Assembly (NCBI GenBank): GCA_947630595.1 | Contig: CANRIG010000016.1 | Location: 1-47,241 of the forward strand | Length of the DNA: 47,241 nt | DNA from: an uncultured Lachnospiraceae bacterium | GTDB lineage: Bacteria; Bacillota; Clostridia; Lachnospirales; Lachnospiraceae | Direction of reading: 5' to 3' | Shown: positions 7,602 to 15,599 of the stretch, piece by piece | Layout of the letters: each line of letters begins with the position of its first letter | How positions within the stretch are numbered: the stretch's first letter is position 1 | Position numbers and translations under genes: made by a program | The notes under the pieces: generated by a model | Seen by the model: only the letters and a program-made list of their open reading frames with translations | The model's database searches: none | What the model was told of the DNA's origin: nothing

Positions 7602-9791
7602 TCCGTATTTCAGCACGCCGTTGACGGCGTACGCGCAGAACAGCCCCGCCGACTGCAGCACATTGAACCCTGCATAACGATAAACGCGGTAAGTCATGCG
7701 CGCCGATTTCAGCTTGCCGCCGGATTTCCCGCTGGCCGTCAGCCGGTATTTCAGCAGAGGCCGGTCGATACCGGCCGCCTGCCCGTATTTTTTGAGAACG
7801 CCCAGCCAGGCAATGTAGTCCTCATGGCTGTCCTCGTGCGTCATCGGAAACTCGCGGGCCACATCCGTCCGCAGCAGCACCGAGGAGCAGTTGATGCAGT
7901 TGTGCAGCAGCAGCGAGCGGTACGTGATCTGTTCCCGCACGCCGATCAGGCGGCCGGTCAGACGGCCGTCAGGCGTCACCAGCTCCCGCCCCGTCGAGCA
8001 GAGCACGGCCCCGGTGCGGTTCAGCGCCTCCAGCTGCAGCTGCAGCTTGCCGTCTTCCCACCAGTCGTCCGCGTCGAGAAATGCAACATATTGTCCTCTG
8101 GCCAGCTGCACCCCGCGGTTTCTGGTGGCTGCGGCCCCCAGATTGGCCCCGTTTTTCAGGCAGCGCACCCGCGGCTCCTGCGCGTACCGCGCCAGCACCG
8201 CGTCCAGGCCGTCCGGGGACTGGTCGTCCAGCACCAGCACCTCCAGCGGCACCTCCTGCGCCAGCGCGGAGTCGATGGCCTGCGCGATCGTGTCCGCGCA
8301 GCGGTACGCCGGCATTACCACCGATACCAGGGGCGCGGCGTTTTCGTCCTGCGGCGCAGGGTTTGTGCCCGCCGCCGGTTTCCCGTCTTTGGCTGCAGAG
8401 CTTGCTCCCGCCGCCGTTTTCCCGTCCTGCGGCGCGGCCGTCACCTGCCACCGCTCGACTCCCTCGGTGTTCTCTTTCTGGAACAGAATCTTGATCGTGG
8501 TCGCAATCAGCTGCAGGTCCAGCACAAACGAATAATTCTCAATATAAGTCAAATCCAGCTTCAGCTTGTCGTACGGCGTGGTGTTGTATTTTCCGTACAC
8601 CTGCGCGTACCCGGTGAGGCCGGCTTTTACTTTCAAACGATAGGCGAACTCCGGCAGCGTCTTCGTGTACTGCGCCGCGATCTCCGGCCGCTCGGGCCGC
8701 GGGCCCACCAGCGACATGTCGCCTTTGATGATGTTGAACAGCTGCGGCAGCTCGTCAAAATGAATGTTGCGGAGCATCCGCCCCACCGGCGTCACCCGGC
8801 TGTCGCCTTTCATCGCCAGCCGCGCGCCCTGCCGCTCGGAGTCCACGCGCATGCTGCGGAATTTATAGACCAGAAACACCTTTCCGTCCTTCGTCAGGCG
8901 CTCCTGCTTGTAAAAGACGGGGCCGCCGTCGTAGCCTTTGACCAGCAGCGCGATCAGCAGAAGCAGCGGGGAGAGGACGAGCAGCATCACCGACGAGCAC
9001 AGCACGTCAAAAATCCGCTTGATGAACTGCTGCTCCACAGTCAGACCGCAGTTGCGGAACAGCAGAAGCGGCGTGTCAAACATATGAATCTTTTCCGAGC
9101 TCATGACCATAATGTCGGAAATCTTGGGCTGGCAGTAACATCTCTTATTGTTTTCAAAGCAGTATTTTAGGAACAGGTTGCGCTCATGCGAGGGGATGTC
9201 CCCGATCATCACCGCCTGGTGCCGGAGAATTTCCTCCTTGATCCGCTCCACGCCTTCCTCCAGCGAGATCATGCCCGAGATGACATACTTGTCCTTTCGC
9301 TTTTCCATCTTCCGCATCAGGGACCTGGGGCTGAAATCGCCGTAAATCAGCAGCACCTCGTGCGGCGGATAAATCCGCGTATAGACCACGCGCATAAACA
9401 GCACCCACAAAATGACCGCTATCAGGTTGATCGCGGTCACGCGCAGCATCGGCTGCACGTAGCGCAGAAATCTCCAGCGTCCGATCAGGGCCAGCTGCAG
9501 ATAGGCCACCGCATTCACGAGCAGCACCGAGAAAATCTGGGACAGCAGCACGTCCAGCACCCGCTGATAGCCCACCTTGAACGCGGAAAACAGCTTGGAG
9601 ACCAGAATCACCATCAGCGCATACAGAGTCAGCAGCGCCCAATGGCCCCAGTAGCCGTACCGTCTTCCTATTACCGCGCTCACATGGTAGTCATGGAACC
9701 AGGCGTATGCAAAAACCCCGGTCTGGATCGCCACGATCAGAACGGAGGCCGCGAACATCATCAGCCTTTTGTACTGCTCTCTCTTTCTCAC
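7563..9791 (-). CDS. Fused polyprenyl-phosphate phosphoglycosyltransferase / GT2 glycosyltransferase
   Basis: A 742-aa protein in three parts. Residues 10-140 hold about four membrane spans, followed by a cytoplasmic domain (145-245) as in WbaP/CpsE-type enzymes. Residues 255-440 form the bacterial sugar-transferase domain: KRIFDV, YKQERLTKDGKVF, YKFRSMR, the catalytic Asp-Glu pair at 346-347 in FDELPQLFN, and GDMSLVGPRPE. A low-complexity Ala/Gly/Pro/Asp linker (about 450-486) leads to a GT2 domain (488-742) with VVMPAYRCADT and the DXD-like FLDADDWW at 571-578. It should load a sugar phosphate on undecaprenyl phosphate and then perhaps add a second sugar. Separate genes usually encode these steps. 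It stands alone, without other polysaccharide genes beside it. Confidence 0.88.
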   Translation of the reverse strand: MRKREQYKRLMMFAASVLIVAIQTGVFAYAWFHDYHVSAVIGRRYGYWGHWALLTLYALMVILVSKLFSAFKVGYQRVLDVLLSQIFSVLLVNAVAYLQLALIGRWRFLRYVQPMLRVTAINLIAVILWVLFMRVVYTRIYPPHEVLLIYGDFSPRSLMRKMEKRKDKYVISGMISLEEGVERIKEEILRHQAVMIGDIPSHERNLFLKYCFENNKRCYCQPKISDIMVMSSEKIHMFDTPLLLFRNCGLTVEQQFIKRIFDVLCSSVMLLVLSPLLLLIALLVKGYDGGPVFYKQERLTKDGKVFLVYKFRSMRVDSERQGARLAMKGDSRVTPVGRMLRNIHFDELPQLFNIIKGDMSLVGPRPERPEIAAQYTKTLPEFAYRLKVKAGLTGYAQVYGKYNTTPYDKLKLDLTYIENYSFVLDLQLIATTIKILFQKENTEGVERWQVTAAPQDGKTAAGASSAAKDGKPAAGTNPAPQDENAAPLVSVVMPAYRCADTIAQAIDSALAQEVPLEVLVLDDQSPDGLDAVLARYAQEPRVRCLKNGANLGAAATRNRGVQLARGQYVAFLDADDWWEDGKLQLQLEALNRTGAVLCSTGRELVTPDGRLTGRLIGVREQITYRSLLLHNCINCSSVLLRTDVAREFPMTHEDSHEDYIAWLGVLKKYGQAAGIDRPLLKYRLTASGKSGGKLKSARMTYRVYRYAGFNVLQSAGLFCAYAVNGVLKYGRAFLRGARTQHS

Positions 9792-9885
9792 GGTTCGTCA
9801 CTCCTCTTTGGTTTCAATCATTATAAAACACTTCCCGGAAAATAACAACCACAGGAAAAATTAAGAATTTCTTCCTGCCGTGCGC

Positions 9886-9914
9886 TTGCATTCTGGCGGT
9901 TGCGCCTTTATAAT
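9886..9914 (+). promoter_or_regulatory. Sigma-A promoter of the L,D-transpeptidase gene
   Basis: TTGCAT (9886-9891), 17-bp spacer, perfect TATAAT (9909-9914). The start would be about 40 nt upstream of the ATG at 9960, which has AAGGGGAGG. Confidence 0.85.
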
Positions 9915-9959
9915 GTAAAAAAATACAATTGTTTTTTGACTTAATAAGGGGAGGCAATT

Positions 9960-11810
9960 ATGAGAATCAAAAAACTGTTCACCACGTTTGCTCTGGCCGC
10001 CAGCCTGGCACTGGCCGTGCCTGCGGTTTCCGCATTCCCGGGAGTAATGCGCACTGCGGCCGCAGAGTCCGAGACTCCGTCCACGGAGACAAAGCAGACG
10101 GAAACTCCGTCCACCGAGACAAAGCAGACTGAGGCCCCGTCCAATCCGGACAAAAACCAGACGGCAGAATCCGACGGCTGGCATCAGGACGCGCAGGGCA
10201 ATGATTACTACATATCAAATGGCAGCCGCGTGAAAGGGCAGCAGACCATCGGCGGAAAGCAGTATTATTTTGACGCCAAGGGCAACCGCGTGACCGGCAC
10301 CGTCAAGATCGGCAGCCGCACTTACCTGTATCACCCGGAGACCGGCGTTCTCGTCACGGGGAAAGCGGGCCTGTTCCGCTTTAAATCCGAGCCGGACGTT
10401 TACTACTACTTTGCGAGCAAGAAAAACGGCGTCGTCGCCGCCCGCAAATGGGTACAGAAAAACGGCCAGTACTATTATGCCAACGACGAGGGGAAGATTC
10501 TGCTCGGTACCGTGCAGGCGTCCAACGGCAGGCTGTATCACATTACCCGCAAGGGACGGCTTACTTCTTATAAGAAATCTTCCGTCGACGGCAAGTATTA
10601 CTATGCGGCTTCCAACGGCAAGCTCAAGACCGGCCGCCAGAAGATCAACAACAAGCTGTATTATTTCAGCCCCACCACGGGCGAGCGCATGACCGGCTCG
10701 GTCAAGATCGGCGATTACTACTATTATTTCGAGAAAAAGTCCGGTTATGCAAAGACCGGCTGGGTAAAGTCCAACGGCAAATACTATTACTACAGCTCGA
10801 AATACCACCGGCTGACCGGTTTCCAGACCATCAACAAGAAAAAATACTATCTGAACCCGGACGAGGACGGCGCGCGCGTGGCCGGCGGCTGGATCACGGT
10901 CAACGGCAATGAATATTATTTCAATGAAAAAGGCGTGCTCCAGACCGGACTCTTCAAGGTCGGCGGCGACACCTACTACGCGGATTCCAACGGCGTCCGC
11001 AAGACCGGCTGGCAGACCGTCAAGAGCAACAAGTACTACATGGACCCCACGACCGGCGTCATGCGCACCGGCTGGCTCACCTACAAAGGCAAAAAATACT
11101 ATCTGAATCCGGTCACGACCGGCAGCACCTACGGCGCGGCCAAGACGGGCTGGGTGCAGATCAAGAGCGCCTGGTACTACTTCAACGACGACGGGGCGAT
11201 GCGCACCGGCTGGCTCGTGAACGGAAATAAATACTACTATCTGGATAAAGATACCGGCAAGATGTACACCGGCAAGCATACGATCGACGGCAAGGTCTAC
11301 GATTTCGGCACCAGCGGCGCCTACACCAAGGCGCTCACGGGCGAGTGGCGCATCGAGGTCAACCGCAAGAACTGCTTCGTCGTCGTCTACCGCGGCACCA
11401 CCGCGGTCAAGGCGTTCGTCTGCTCCACCGCCCTGGACGGCGTCAGCACGCCGGTCGGCACGTTCACGATTCAGGACAAGCTGCGCTGGCATGAGCTCAA
11501 CGGGCCTTCCTGGGGACAGTACTGCTCCCACATTACCTCGGACATCCTGTTCCACTCCGTGCCCAACCTCAAGCCGTTTGACAACCACTCTCTGAACGCC
11601 GCCGCCTACAACAAGCTCGGCACGAAGGCGTCCGGCGGCTGCATCCGGCTGACGGTCAAATCCGCGAAGTGGCTGTATGACAACTGCCCCATCGGCACCA
11701 AGGTGGTCATCAACGACAACGTCGCCAAGCCGACCAACGGCGTCGAGATCGAGAAGGCTCCGAAGATTCCGGTCACTCAGAACTACGACCCGACCGATCC
11801 CAATGCGTAA
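9960..11810 (+). CDS. Secreted cell-wall-binding repeat protein with L,D-transpeptidase domain
   Basis: A 616-aa protein with a signal peptide (MRIKKLFTTFALAASLALAV, cleavage near residue 25-36). A Thr/Glu-rich spacer with a duplicated ETPSTETKQT follows. Residues about 72-460 are aromatic-glycine repeats of the choline-binding/glucan-binding type (patterns such as GWVKSNGKYYYYSS and TGWQTVKSNKYYMDP). The C-terminal YkuD domain (about 463-590) has His532 in FHSVPN and catalytic Cys561 in SGGCIRL. It should anchor to the envelope and form 3-3 peptidoglycan cross-links or attach proteins. It is the only large plus-strand gene in the GC-rich core. Confidence 0.92.
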   Translation: MRIKKLFTTFALAASLALAVPAVSAFPGVMRTAAAESETPSTETKQTETPSTETKQTEAPSNPDKNQTAESDGWHQDAQGNDYYISNGSRVKGQQTIGGKQYYFDAKGNRVTGTVKIGSRTYLYHPETGVLVTGKAGLFRFKSEPDVYYYFASKKNGVVAARKWVQKNGQYYYANDEGKILLGTVQASNGRLYHITRKGRLTSYKKSSVDGKYYYAASNGKLKTGRQKINNKLYYFSPTTGERMTGSVKIGDYYYYFEKKSGYAKTGWVKSNGKYYYYSSKYHRLTGFQTINKKKYYLNPDEDGARVAGGWITVNGNEYYFNEKGVLQTGLFKVGGDTYYADSNGVRKTGWQTVKSNKYYMDPTTGVMRTGWLTYKGKKYYLNPVTTGSTYGAAKTGWVQIKSAWYYFNDDGAMRTGWLVNGNKYYYLDKDTGKMYTGKHTIDGKVYDFGTSGAYTKALTGEWRIEVNRKNCFVVVYRGTTAVKAFVCSTALDGVSTPVGTFTIQDKLRWHELNGPSWGQYCSHITSDILFHSVPNLKPFDNHSLNAAAYNKLGTKASGGCIRLTVKSAKWLYDNCPIGTKVVINDNVAKPTNGVEIEKAPKIPVTQNYDPTDPNA

Positions 11811-11861
11811 GGAGTCAAACAAACGCAAGGCACAGAGAATCAAACGATTCCAAATGCATAA

Positions 11862-11939
11862 GAAACAACACTTAAAAACAGATAAGAATACTGCAATAAG
11901 GAACAACACTTAAAAAAACAGATAAGAATACTGCAGTAA
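11862..11939. repeat. Direct repeat of 38-40 bp, two copies
   Basis: Copies at 11862-11899 and 11900-11939 share AACAACACTTAAAAA, then CAGATAAGAATACTGCA, differing by an A-run length and two substitutions. They lie between the transpeptidase stop and its terminator. Confidence 0.8.
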
Positions 11940-11945
11940 ATAGGG

Positions 11946-11976
11946 CGGGCCTGTCACAAATCCTGTGGCAGGCCCG
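11946..11976 (+). terminator. Terminator-like hairpin after the transpeptidase gene
   Basis: CGGGCCTGTCAC and GTGGCAGGCCCG form a 12-bp stem with one G-U pair and a 7-nt loop. The following tract (TCTGTATCTTTG) is only moderately U-rich. Confidence 0.6.
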
Positions 11977-12133
11977 TCTGTATCTTTGAGGCAGTTCTTT
12001 TATTTTTGCGATAGTTCTTCTTATCTGCTTTGACTTTTATTTGCTTTGGCTTTACCTTTGCCTCTCCAAAACGACAGCGACACCGTCGTTGGAATCTCCC
12101 GTGAGGGACGTAACTTTCTCCTGCGCGGCAGGT

Positions 12134-12205
12134 TTCTTGTGAAAGACAGAATTCTTGTGAAAGACAAAATTCCTGTGAAGGACGAAATTCCCGTGAGAGG
12201 CGGAA
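12134..12205. repeat. 18-bp tandem repeat, four copies
   Basis: Units of 18 bp start at 12134, 12152, 12170 and 12188 (TTCTTGTGAAAGACAGAA and variants), becoming more diverged to the right. A partial related unit is visible near 12098-12115. They lie 3' of the HPr gene. Confidence 0.8.
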
Positions 12206-12233
12206 TTCTTTCACTGGTGAACCGTTCAGGCGT

Positions 12234-12494
12234 TTACGCCGGAACGTGCTCGATAAAATCCGCGATCTCCCGCGCCGCGTTTTCCTCATCCCCGCCTTTG
12301 CATATCAGCACAATCTCATCCTCCTGCTGCACGCAGGCGCTGAGCACGCTCAGCAGGCTCTTGGCGTTAAACTCCCGGTTCTTAAACCGAAACAGAATCT
12401 CCGATTCATAATTGAGCGCGCGATTGCACAACTCCTGCGCCGGCCGCAGATGCAGACCGGTCACGCTTTTTACGGTCAGCTTTTTCTCGATCAA
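12234..12494 (-). CDS. HPr-family phosphocarrier protein
   Basis: An 86-aa protein of HPr length. The phosphorylatable histidine is at position 15 in TGLHLRPAQ, and Ser46 (NAKSLLSVL) is at the position used by HPr kinase in Gram-positives, so both known regulatory residues are kept. The start is TTG (12492-12494) with GGAGG inside the end of cdaR, whose stop is only 3 nt away, so it is translated with cdaR. It could be the general PTS HPr, a Crh-like paralogue or a dedicated regulator. Its place after cdaA-cdaR, where glmM is common in other Firmicutes, is notable. Confidence 0.85.
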   Translation of the reverse strand: MIEKKLTVKSVTGLHLRPAQELCNRALNYESEILFRFKNREFNAKSLLSVLSACVQQEDEIVLICKGGDEENAAREIADFIEHVPA

Positions 12495-12497
12495 AAT

Positions 12498-13814
12498 TTA
12501 TTCCTCCGCGTTTTCTGACTCCAGTTCCGTCAGAGGCTCCTGCTCCGTGGCCGTCACCACCAGGTTTGCCTCCGAGATCAGGGTATAGCCCTCCGGCAGC
12601 TCAACCTTCACCGGTATCGTGTAGGTGCCCGCCTCCTTGCAGACATCCAGATCGATACTGGCCCGGACATCGCTGACCGTGATCGGCTGCTGCGCAACCT
12701 CCCCGTGAATGCTCACGGAAATCACATCCGCCGGCGAGAACGTGAACACCATCTCCTCCGGACGGTTCAGCACCTCCAGATTGGACAGGGGGATGTCCAG
12801 CGTCCGGTCGCCCGTGCGCTCGATCTGCACCGACACCGTCAGCATCGGATCGGTGCCGGCCGCCAGCTTCAGGTCCGTGTACTCCGCCAGCGTCTCCGTG
12901 AGGTCAAATTCGCTGTTGAAATTGTCCGAGCGCCCCTCCGCGGAAACCGCTTCGCCAAGCACCAGTCTGCCGTCCAGCGCTTCCAGCGCCTCCGGCGTAC
13001 CGGCAAGGCTCACGGAAGTCGGCATCAGCGTGACGCCCGCCACCCGGCAGCCGGGCGCCGGCGTGCCGTCGACCTCCACCTGAATCGGGATGTCGCTGCG
13101 CACCTCCCACAGGGAAACGTCCACCAGCACCGTGTTCTCAGAGAGCAGGACGCCGTTGGCATCCATGACCTGCAGGCGGCTCATCTGCGTCTCGGTGAAA
13201 GAGTCGCCGTTTTTGTCGATGACGCTCAACACAGCCTTGAGACGCTGATCGGTGCGCACGCGGCTGACGTCCACGGACGCAACCACCTGGCTGATGCGGT
13301 TCAGCATGCTCTCCGGCCCGGCGATCTGCACGGTCTTGCCGTCCACGACCTCGGTCCGGCCGACCTCAAATCCGCGCTCCGGCTGCCCGCTCACGGAAAT
13401 ATTCACCACAAACTCGCTCTGCTTTTTCTGCTCCAGCTGCACCTGCATCGAGGACGGCACAATCTGAATTTCGTCCCAGGTCACGTTCGGATTGCTGCAC
13501 GTCACCGTCAGCGGCACGGAATTCATTTCGTTGAGGTCTTCCATGTTTGCGGTCACGACAAAATCATCCCGCGACAGCGACTGCAGGACGCTGCGGCGCT
13601 CCGTCACGCGCAGCACCACCGTCTCCGCGGAAGTAATGTCAAACACCTTGTCGATCTCCGTCACACTGTCCTCGTTGGCTACCTGTATCTTGATGTCCCG
13701 AAACAGCGCCGAGCGTATCGGATTGTCTATATTTACAATAAGAAGCCAAATCACAAACGCCACGACGAGGGACAGGAGCTTCAGGCCCAGGTTCGCAGTC
13801 AATTTATGTTTCAT
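12498..13814 (-). CDS. cdaR: CdaR, YbbR-domain regulator of diadenylate cyclase
   Basis: A 438-aa protein with one N-terminal membrane anchor (LGLKLLSLVVAFVIWLLIV) and an extracytoplasmic part made of repeated YbbR domains, seen as recurring patterns such as VVLRVTERRSVLQSL and IPVKVELPEGY. CdaR modulates the membrane cyclase CdaA. Its start overlaps the end of cdaA by 11 nt, as expected for a coupled pair. The C terminus is acidic (LTELESENAEE). Confidence 0.9.
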   Translation of the reverse strand: MKHKLTANLGLKLLSLVVAFVIWLLIVNIDNPIRSALFRDIKIQVANEDSVTEIDKVFDITSAETVVLRVTERRSVLQSLSRDDFVVTANMEDLNEMNSVPLTVTCSNPNVTWDEIQIVPSSMQVQLEQKKQSEFVVNISVSGQPERGFEVGRTEVVDGKTVQIAGPESMLNRISQVVASVDVSRVRTDQRLKAVLSVIDKNGDSFTETQMSRLQVMDANGVLLSENTVLVDVSLWEVRSDIPIQVEVDGTPAPGCRVAGVTLMPTSVSLAGTPEALEALDGRLVLGEAVSAEGRSDNFNSEFDLTETLAEYTDLKLAAGTDPMLTVSVQIERTGDRTLDIPLSNLEVLNRPEEMVFTFSPADVISVSIHGEVAQQPITVSDVRASIDLDVCKEAGTYTIPVKVELPEGYTLISEANLVVTATEQEPLTELESENAEE

Positions 13815-14682
13815 TCTTATTCCAACCTTTCCAGAATCTGAATTTCCGGGGCGCCGCCGGTCTGGTCTGCAGAGCCGACATCTGCTCCCGCAGAATCTCC
13901 GCCGTCACGTTGCGCTTCAGCACGCCGCGGCAGGCCACGGAAATGCTGCCCGTCTCCTCGGAGACGATCACCGTCAGCGAATCCGACACCTCGCTGATGC
14001 CGATCCCGGCCCTGTGGCGCGTGCCCAGCTCCTTGCTCAGGCTCATGTTGTCCGAGAGCGGCAGGTAGCAGGTCGCCGCCGCCACGCGGTTGCCCTTGAT
14101 GATCACCGCTCCGTCGTGCAGCGGCGTATTTTTCTCAAAAATGTTGATCAGAAGCTGGCTCGTGACCATCGAATCCAGCACGATGCCGGTGCGCTCATAC
14201 TCGTCGAGATGGATGTTCTGCTCGATCACGATCAGGGCGCCGGTCTTGGCCCGCCCCATCTCGACGGAAGCCTTCACGATCTCATTGATCGTCTTGTCGC
14301 TGAGGTCCTGCGCCGCATCCGCGCTCGTGTCCATGATCGGAATCAGGGACGCGACAATCTGTTTCTCGCCCAGCTGCTCCAATGCGCGCCGCAGCTCCGG
14401 CTGGAAGATGACCAGCACCGCCATGATCGCGATGTCGATGGCGTGGTTGACAATATAAATCAGCGTGTCCATGCGCAGCAGGTACACAATCGACACGGAA
14501 ATCAGCAGCACCATGATTCCCTTGAGCAGCGTCCAGGCGCGGGTGTTCTTAATCCACAGCAGGATGCTGTACACAAGGAAAGCCAGAATCAGGATTTCCA
14601 CTATATTGGTAAATGTAATCGAAGAAACCGGATCGGTCAGCAGCGTCAGATTCTGCCGCAGCCATACCTTAATTCCACTCAC
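13804..14682 (-). CDS. cdaA: Membrane diadenylate cyclase (c-di-AMP synthase)
   Basis: A 292-aa protein with three N-terminal membrane spans (about 26-44, 50-68, 74-94) and a DAC domain with the active-site Asp-Gly-Ala at 190-192 (PLHDGAVII) and the GTRHRAGIGISE ATP-binding motif at 220-231. It makes c-di-AMP, controlling potassium, osmolyte and cell-wall homeostasis. The start is GTG overlapping the comF TGA, with GGGGAGG upstream. An extended -10 promoter inside the comF tail may drive cdaA separately. Confidence 0.95.
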   Translation of the reverse strand: MSGIKVWLRQNLTLLTDPVSSITFTNIVEILILAFLVYSILLWIKNTRAWTLLKGIMVLLISVSIVYLLRMDTLIYIVNHAIDIAIMAVLVIFQPELRRALEQLGEKQIVASLIPIMDTSADAAQDLSDKTINEIVKASVEMGRAKTGALIVIEQNIHLDEYERTGIVLDSMVTSQLLINIFEKNTPLHDGAVIIKGNRVAAATCYLPLSDNMSLSKELGTRHRAGIGISEVSDSLTVIVSEETGSISVACRGVLKRNVTAEILREQMSALQTRPAAPRKFRFWKGWNKNET

Positions 14683-15575
14683 CCGGATCGCTCCTCCCCT
14701 TTGTCAGATCGCGGCTGACAGCAATCATAAACCGATCCGCCGCCCGCCGTCACGCGGGCATTTGCCCGCGTCGTATTACGCTTAGTATAACACAAATTTT
14801 CCGCCGTGCATACTGCCTTTTTTCCTTTTCCGATACATAAAACGGCAAAATATACTTCCTCCACGCCCCGCCGTTTGAGGAGCCCGGCAATCTCGTCCAT
14901 GGTGCTGCCCGTCGTGTACACGTCGTCCGCCAGCAGCACGCGCCGGACCGGCGGAAACGGCTCCCGCAGGGCGATGCTGCCGCGCAGATTCCGCAGGCGC
15001 TCCCGGCGGTCCAGCTGTTTCTGCGGCAAGGTCCGCCGGGTATTGTACAGAAGATCGGCCCGCACCGGGATTCCGGTCAGTGAGCTCAGATTCCGCGCCA
15101 GAAGCTCCGCCTGATTGTAGCCGCGCCGGCGGCGTCTGGCCGGGTGCATGGGCACGGGCAGAATCAGCTCCGGCCGGTGCCGCTCCAGCAGGCGCGCCGA
15201 CGCCCGCAGCATCGCTTTCGCATAAAACGGCACATAGTCCCGCCGGTTCTGAAATTTCATGCGCTGCACCGACTGCCGGATGCCGCCGGTATAGACGAAT
15301 GCCGCGGCTCCCCGGTCAAAACGGTGCCTGCCCTCCGCGCAGTCGCCGCAGTATTCCCGCTCCGGCTGCAGAAGCGGCCTGCCGCATTTCATGCAGACCG
15401 TCCCGCCTGTCCACGGCAGCCCCGGCGCACAGAGCGCGCAGCAGCCGTCCGCGCGTTCCTCCGCGCGCAGCACTTCGTCGCAGATCACGCACCGCGGCGG
15501 GAACAGCAGATCCAGCAGCCAGGCGCCGGCCTGCCGCAGGGCTTCGCTTTTCTTTTTCAATGCATACCGTTCCAT
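14679..15575 (-). CDS. ComF-family phosphoribosyltransferase-like protein
   Basis: A 298-aa protein with an N-terminal four-cysteine zinc site (CVICDEVL, CCALC, CMKCGRPL, CGDC), the ComF core ILPVPMHPARRRRRGYNQAELLAR, and the PRPP-loop-like VLLADDVYTTGSTMDE. ComF proteins take part in natural transformation in Bacillus, but homologues are widespread in non-competent Firmicutes. The family usually ends near LCIGKGKK; here about 45 more residues follow that lack family features and run across a promoter and a palindrome up to the cdaA start. Confidence 0.85.
   Translation of the reverse strand: MERYALKKKSEALRQAGAWLLDLLFPPRCVICDEVLRAEERADGCCALCAPGLPWTGGTVCMKCGRPLLQPEREYCGDCAEGRHRFDRGAAAFVYTGGIRQSVQRMKFQNRRDYVPFYAKAMLRASARLLERHRPELILPVPMHPARRRRRGYNQAELLARNLSSLTGIPVRADLLYNTRRTLPQKQLDRRERLRNLRGSIALREPFPPVRRVLLADDVYTTGSTMDEIAGLLKRRGVEEVYFAVLCIGKGKKAVCTAENLCYTKRNTTRANARVTAGGGSVYDCCQPRSDKGEERSG
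14752..14789 (-). promoter_or_regulatory. Possible internal promoter and palindrome ahead of cdaA
   Basis: Minus strand TGT-TATACT (TATACT at 14784-14789) is an extended -10 without a good -35. About 15 nt downstream is the perfect palindrome ACGCGGGCA-AA-TGCCCGCGT near 14752-14771. Both lie in the extended 3' coding part of comF, about 100 nt upstream of cdaA, and could give it separate control. Confidence 0.5.
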
Positions 15576-15599
15576 ACCTTATCTATACCTTACCTATAT

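Larger units (their letters stand above)
11811..12233. other. Intergenic region with repeats and a terminator, no gene seen
   Basis: After the transpeptidase stop this stretch holds a 38-40 bp direct repeat, a terminator-like hairpin and an 18-bp tandem repeat, described separately. A minus-strand reading of 111 codons exists here (11954-12289) but it runs across the hairpin, consists of the 18-bp repeat and overlaps the HPr gene in another frame, so I do not call it. Confidence 0.6.

Noticed and set aside
10215-11909. Minus-strand 564-codon open reading opposite the L,D-transpeptidase
   Set aside because: Shadow frame of a repeat-rich gene; Val/Leu/Gly-repetitive, no ribosome site, while the plus strand has promoter, signal peptide and catalytic motifs.
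11954-12289. Minus-strand 111-codon ORF with repeated EFCLSQ-like hexapeptide
   Set aside because: The repeat is an 18-bp DNA tandem repeat that happens to stay open; the frame crosses a terminator and overlaps the HPr gene.
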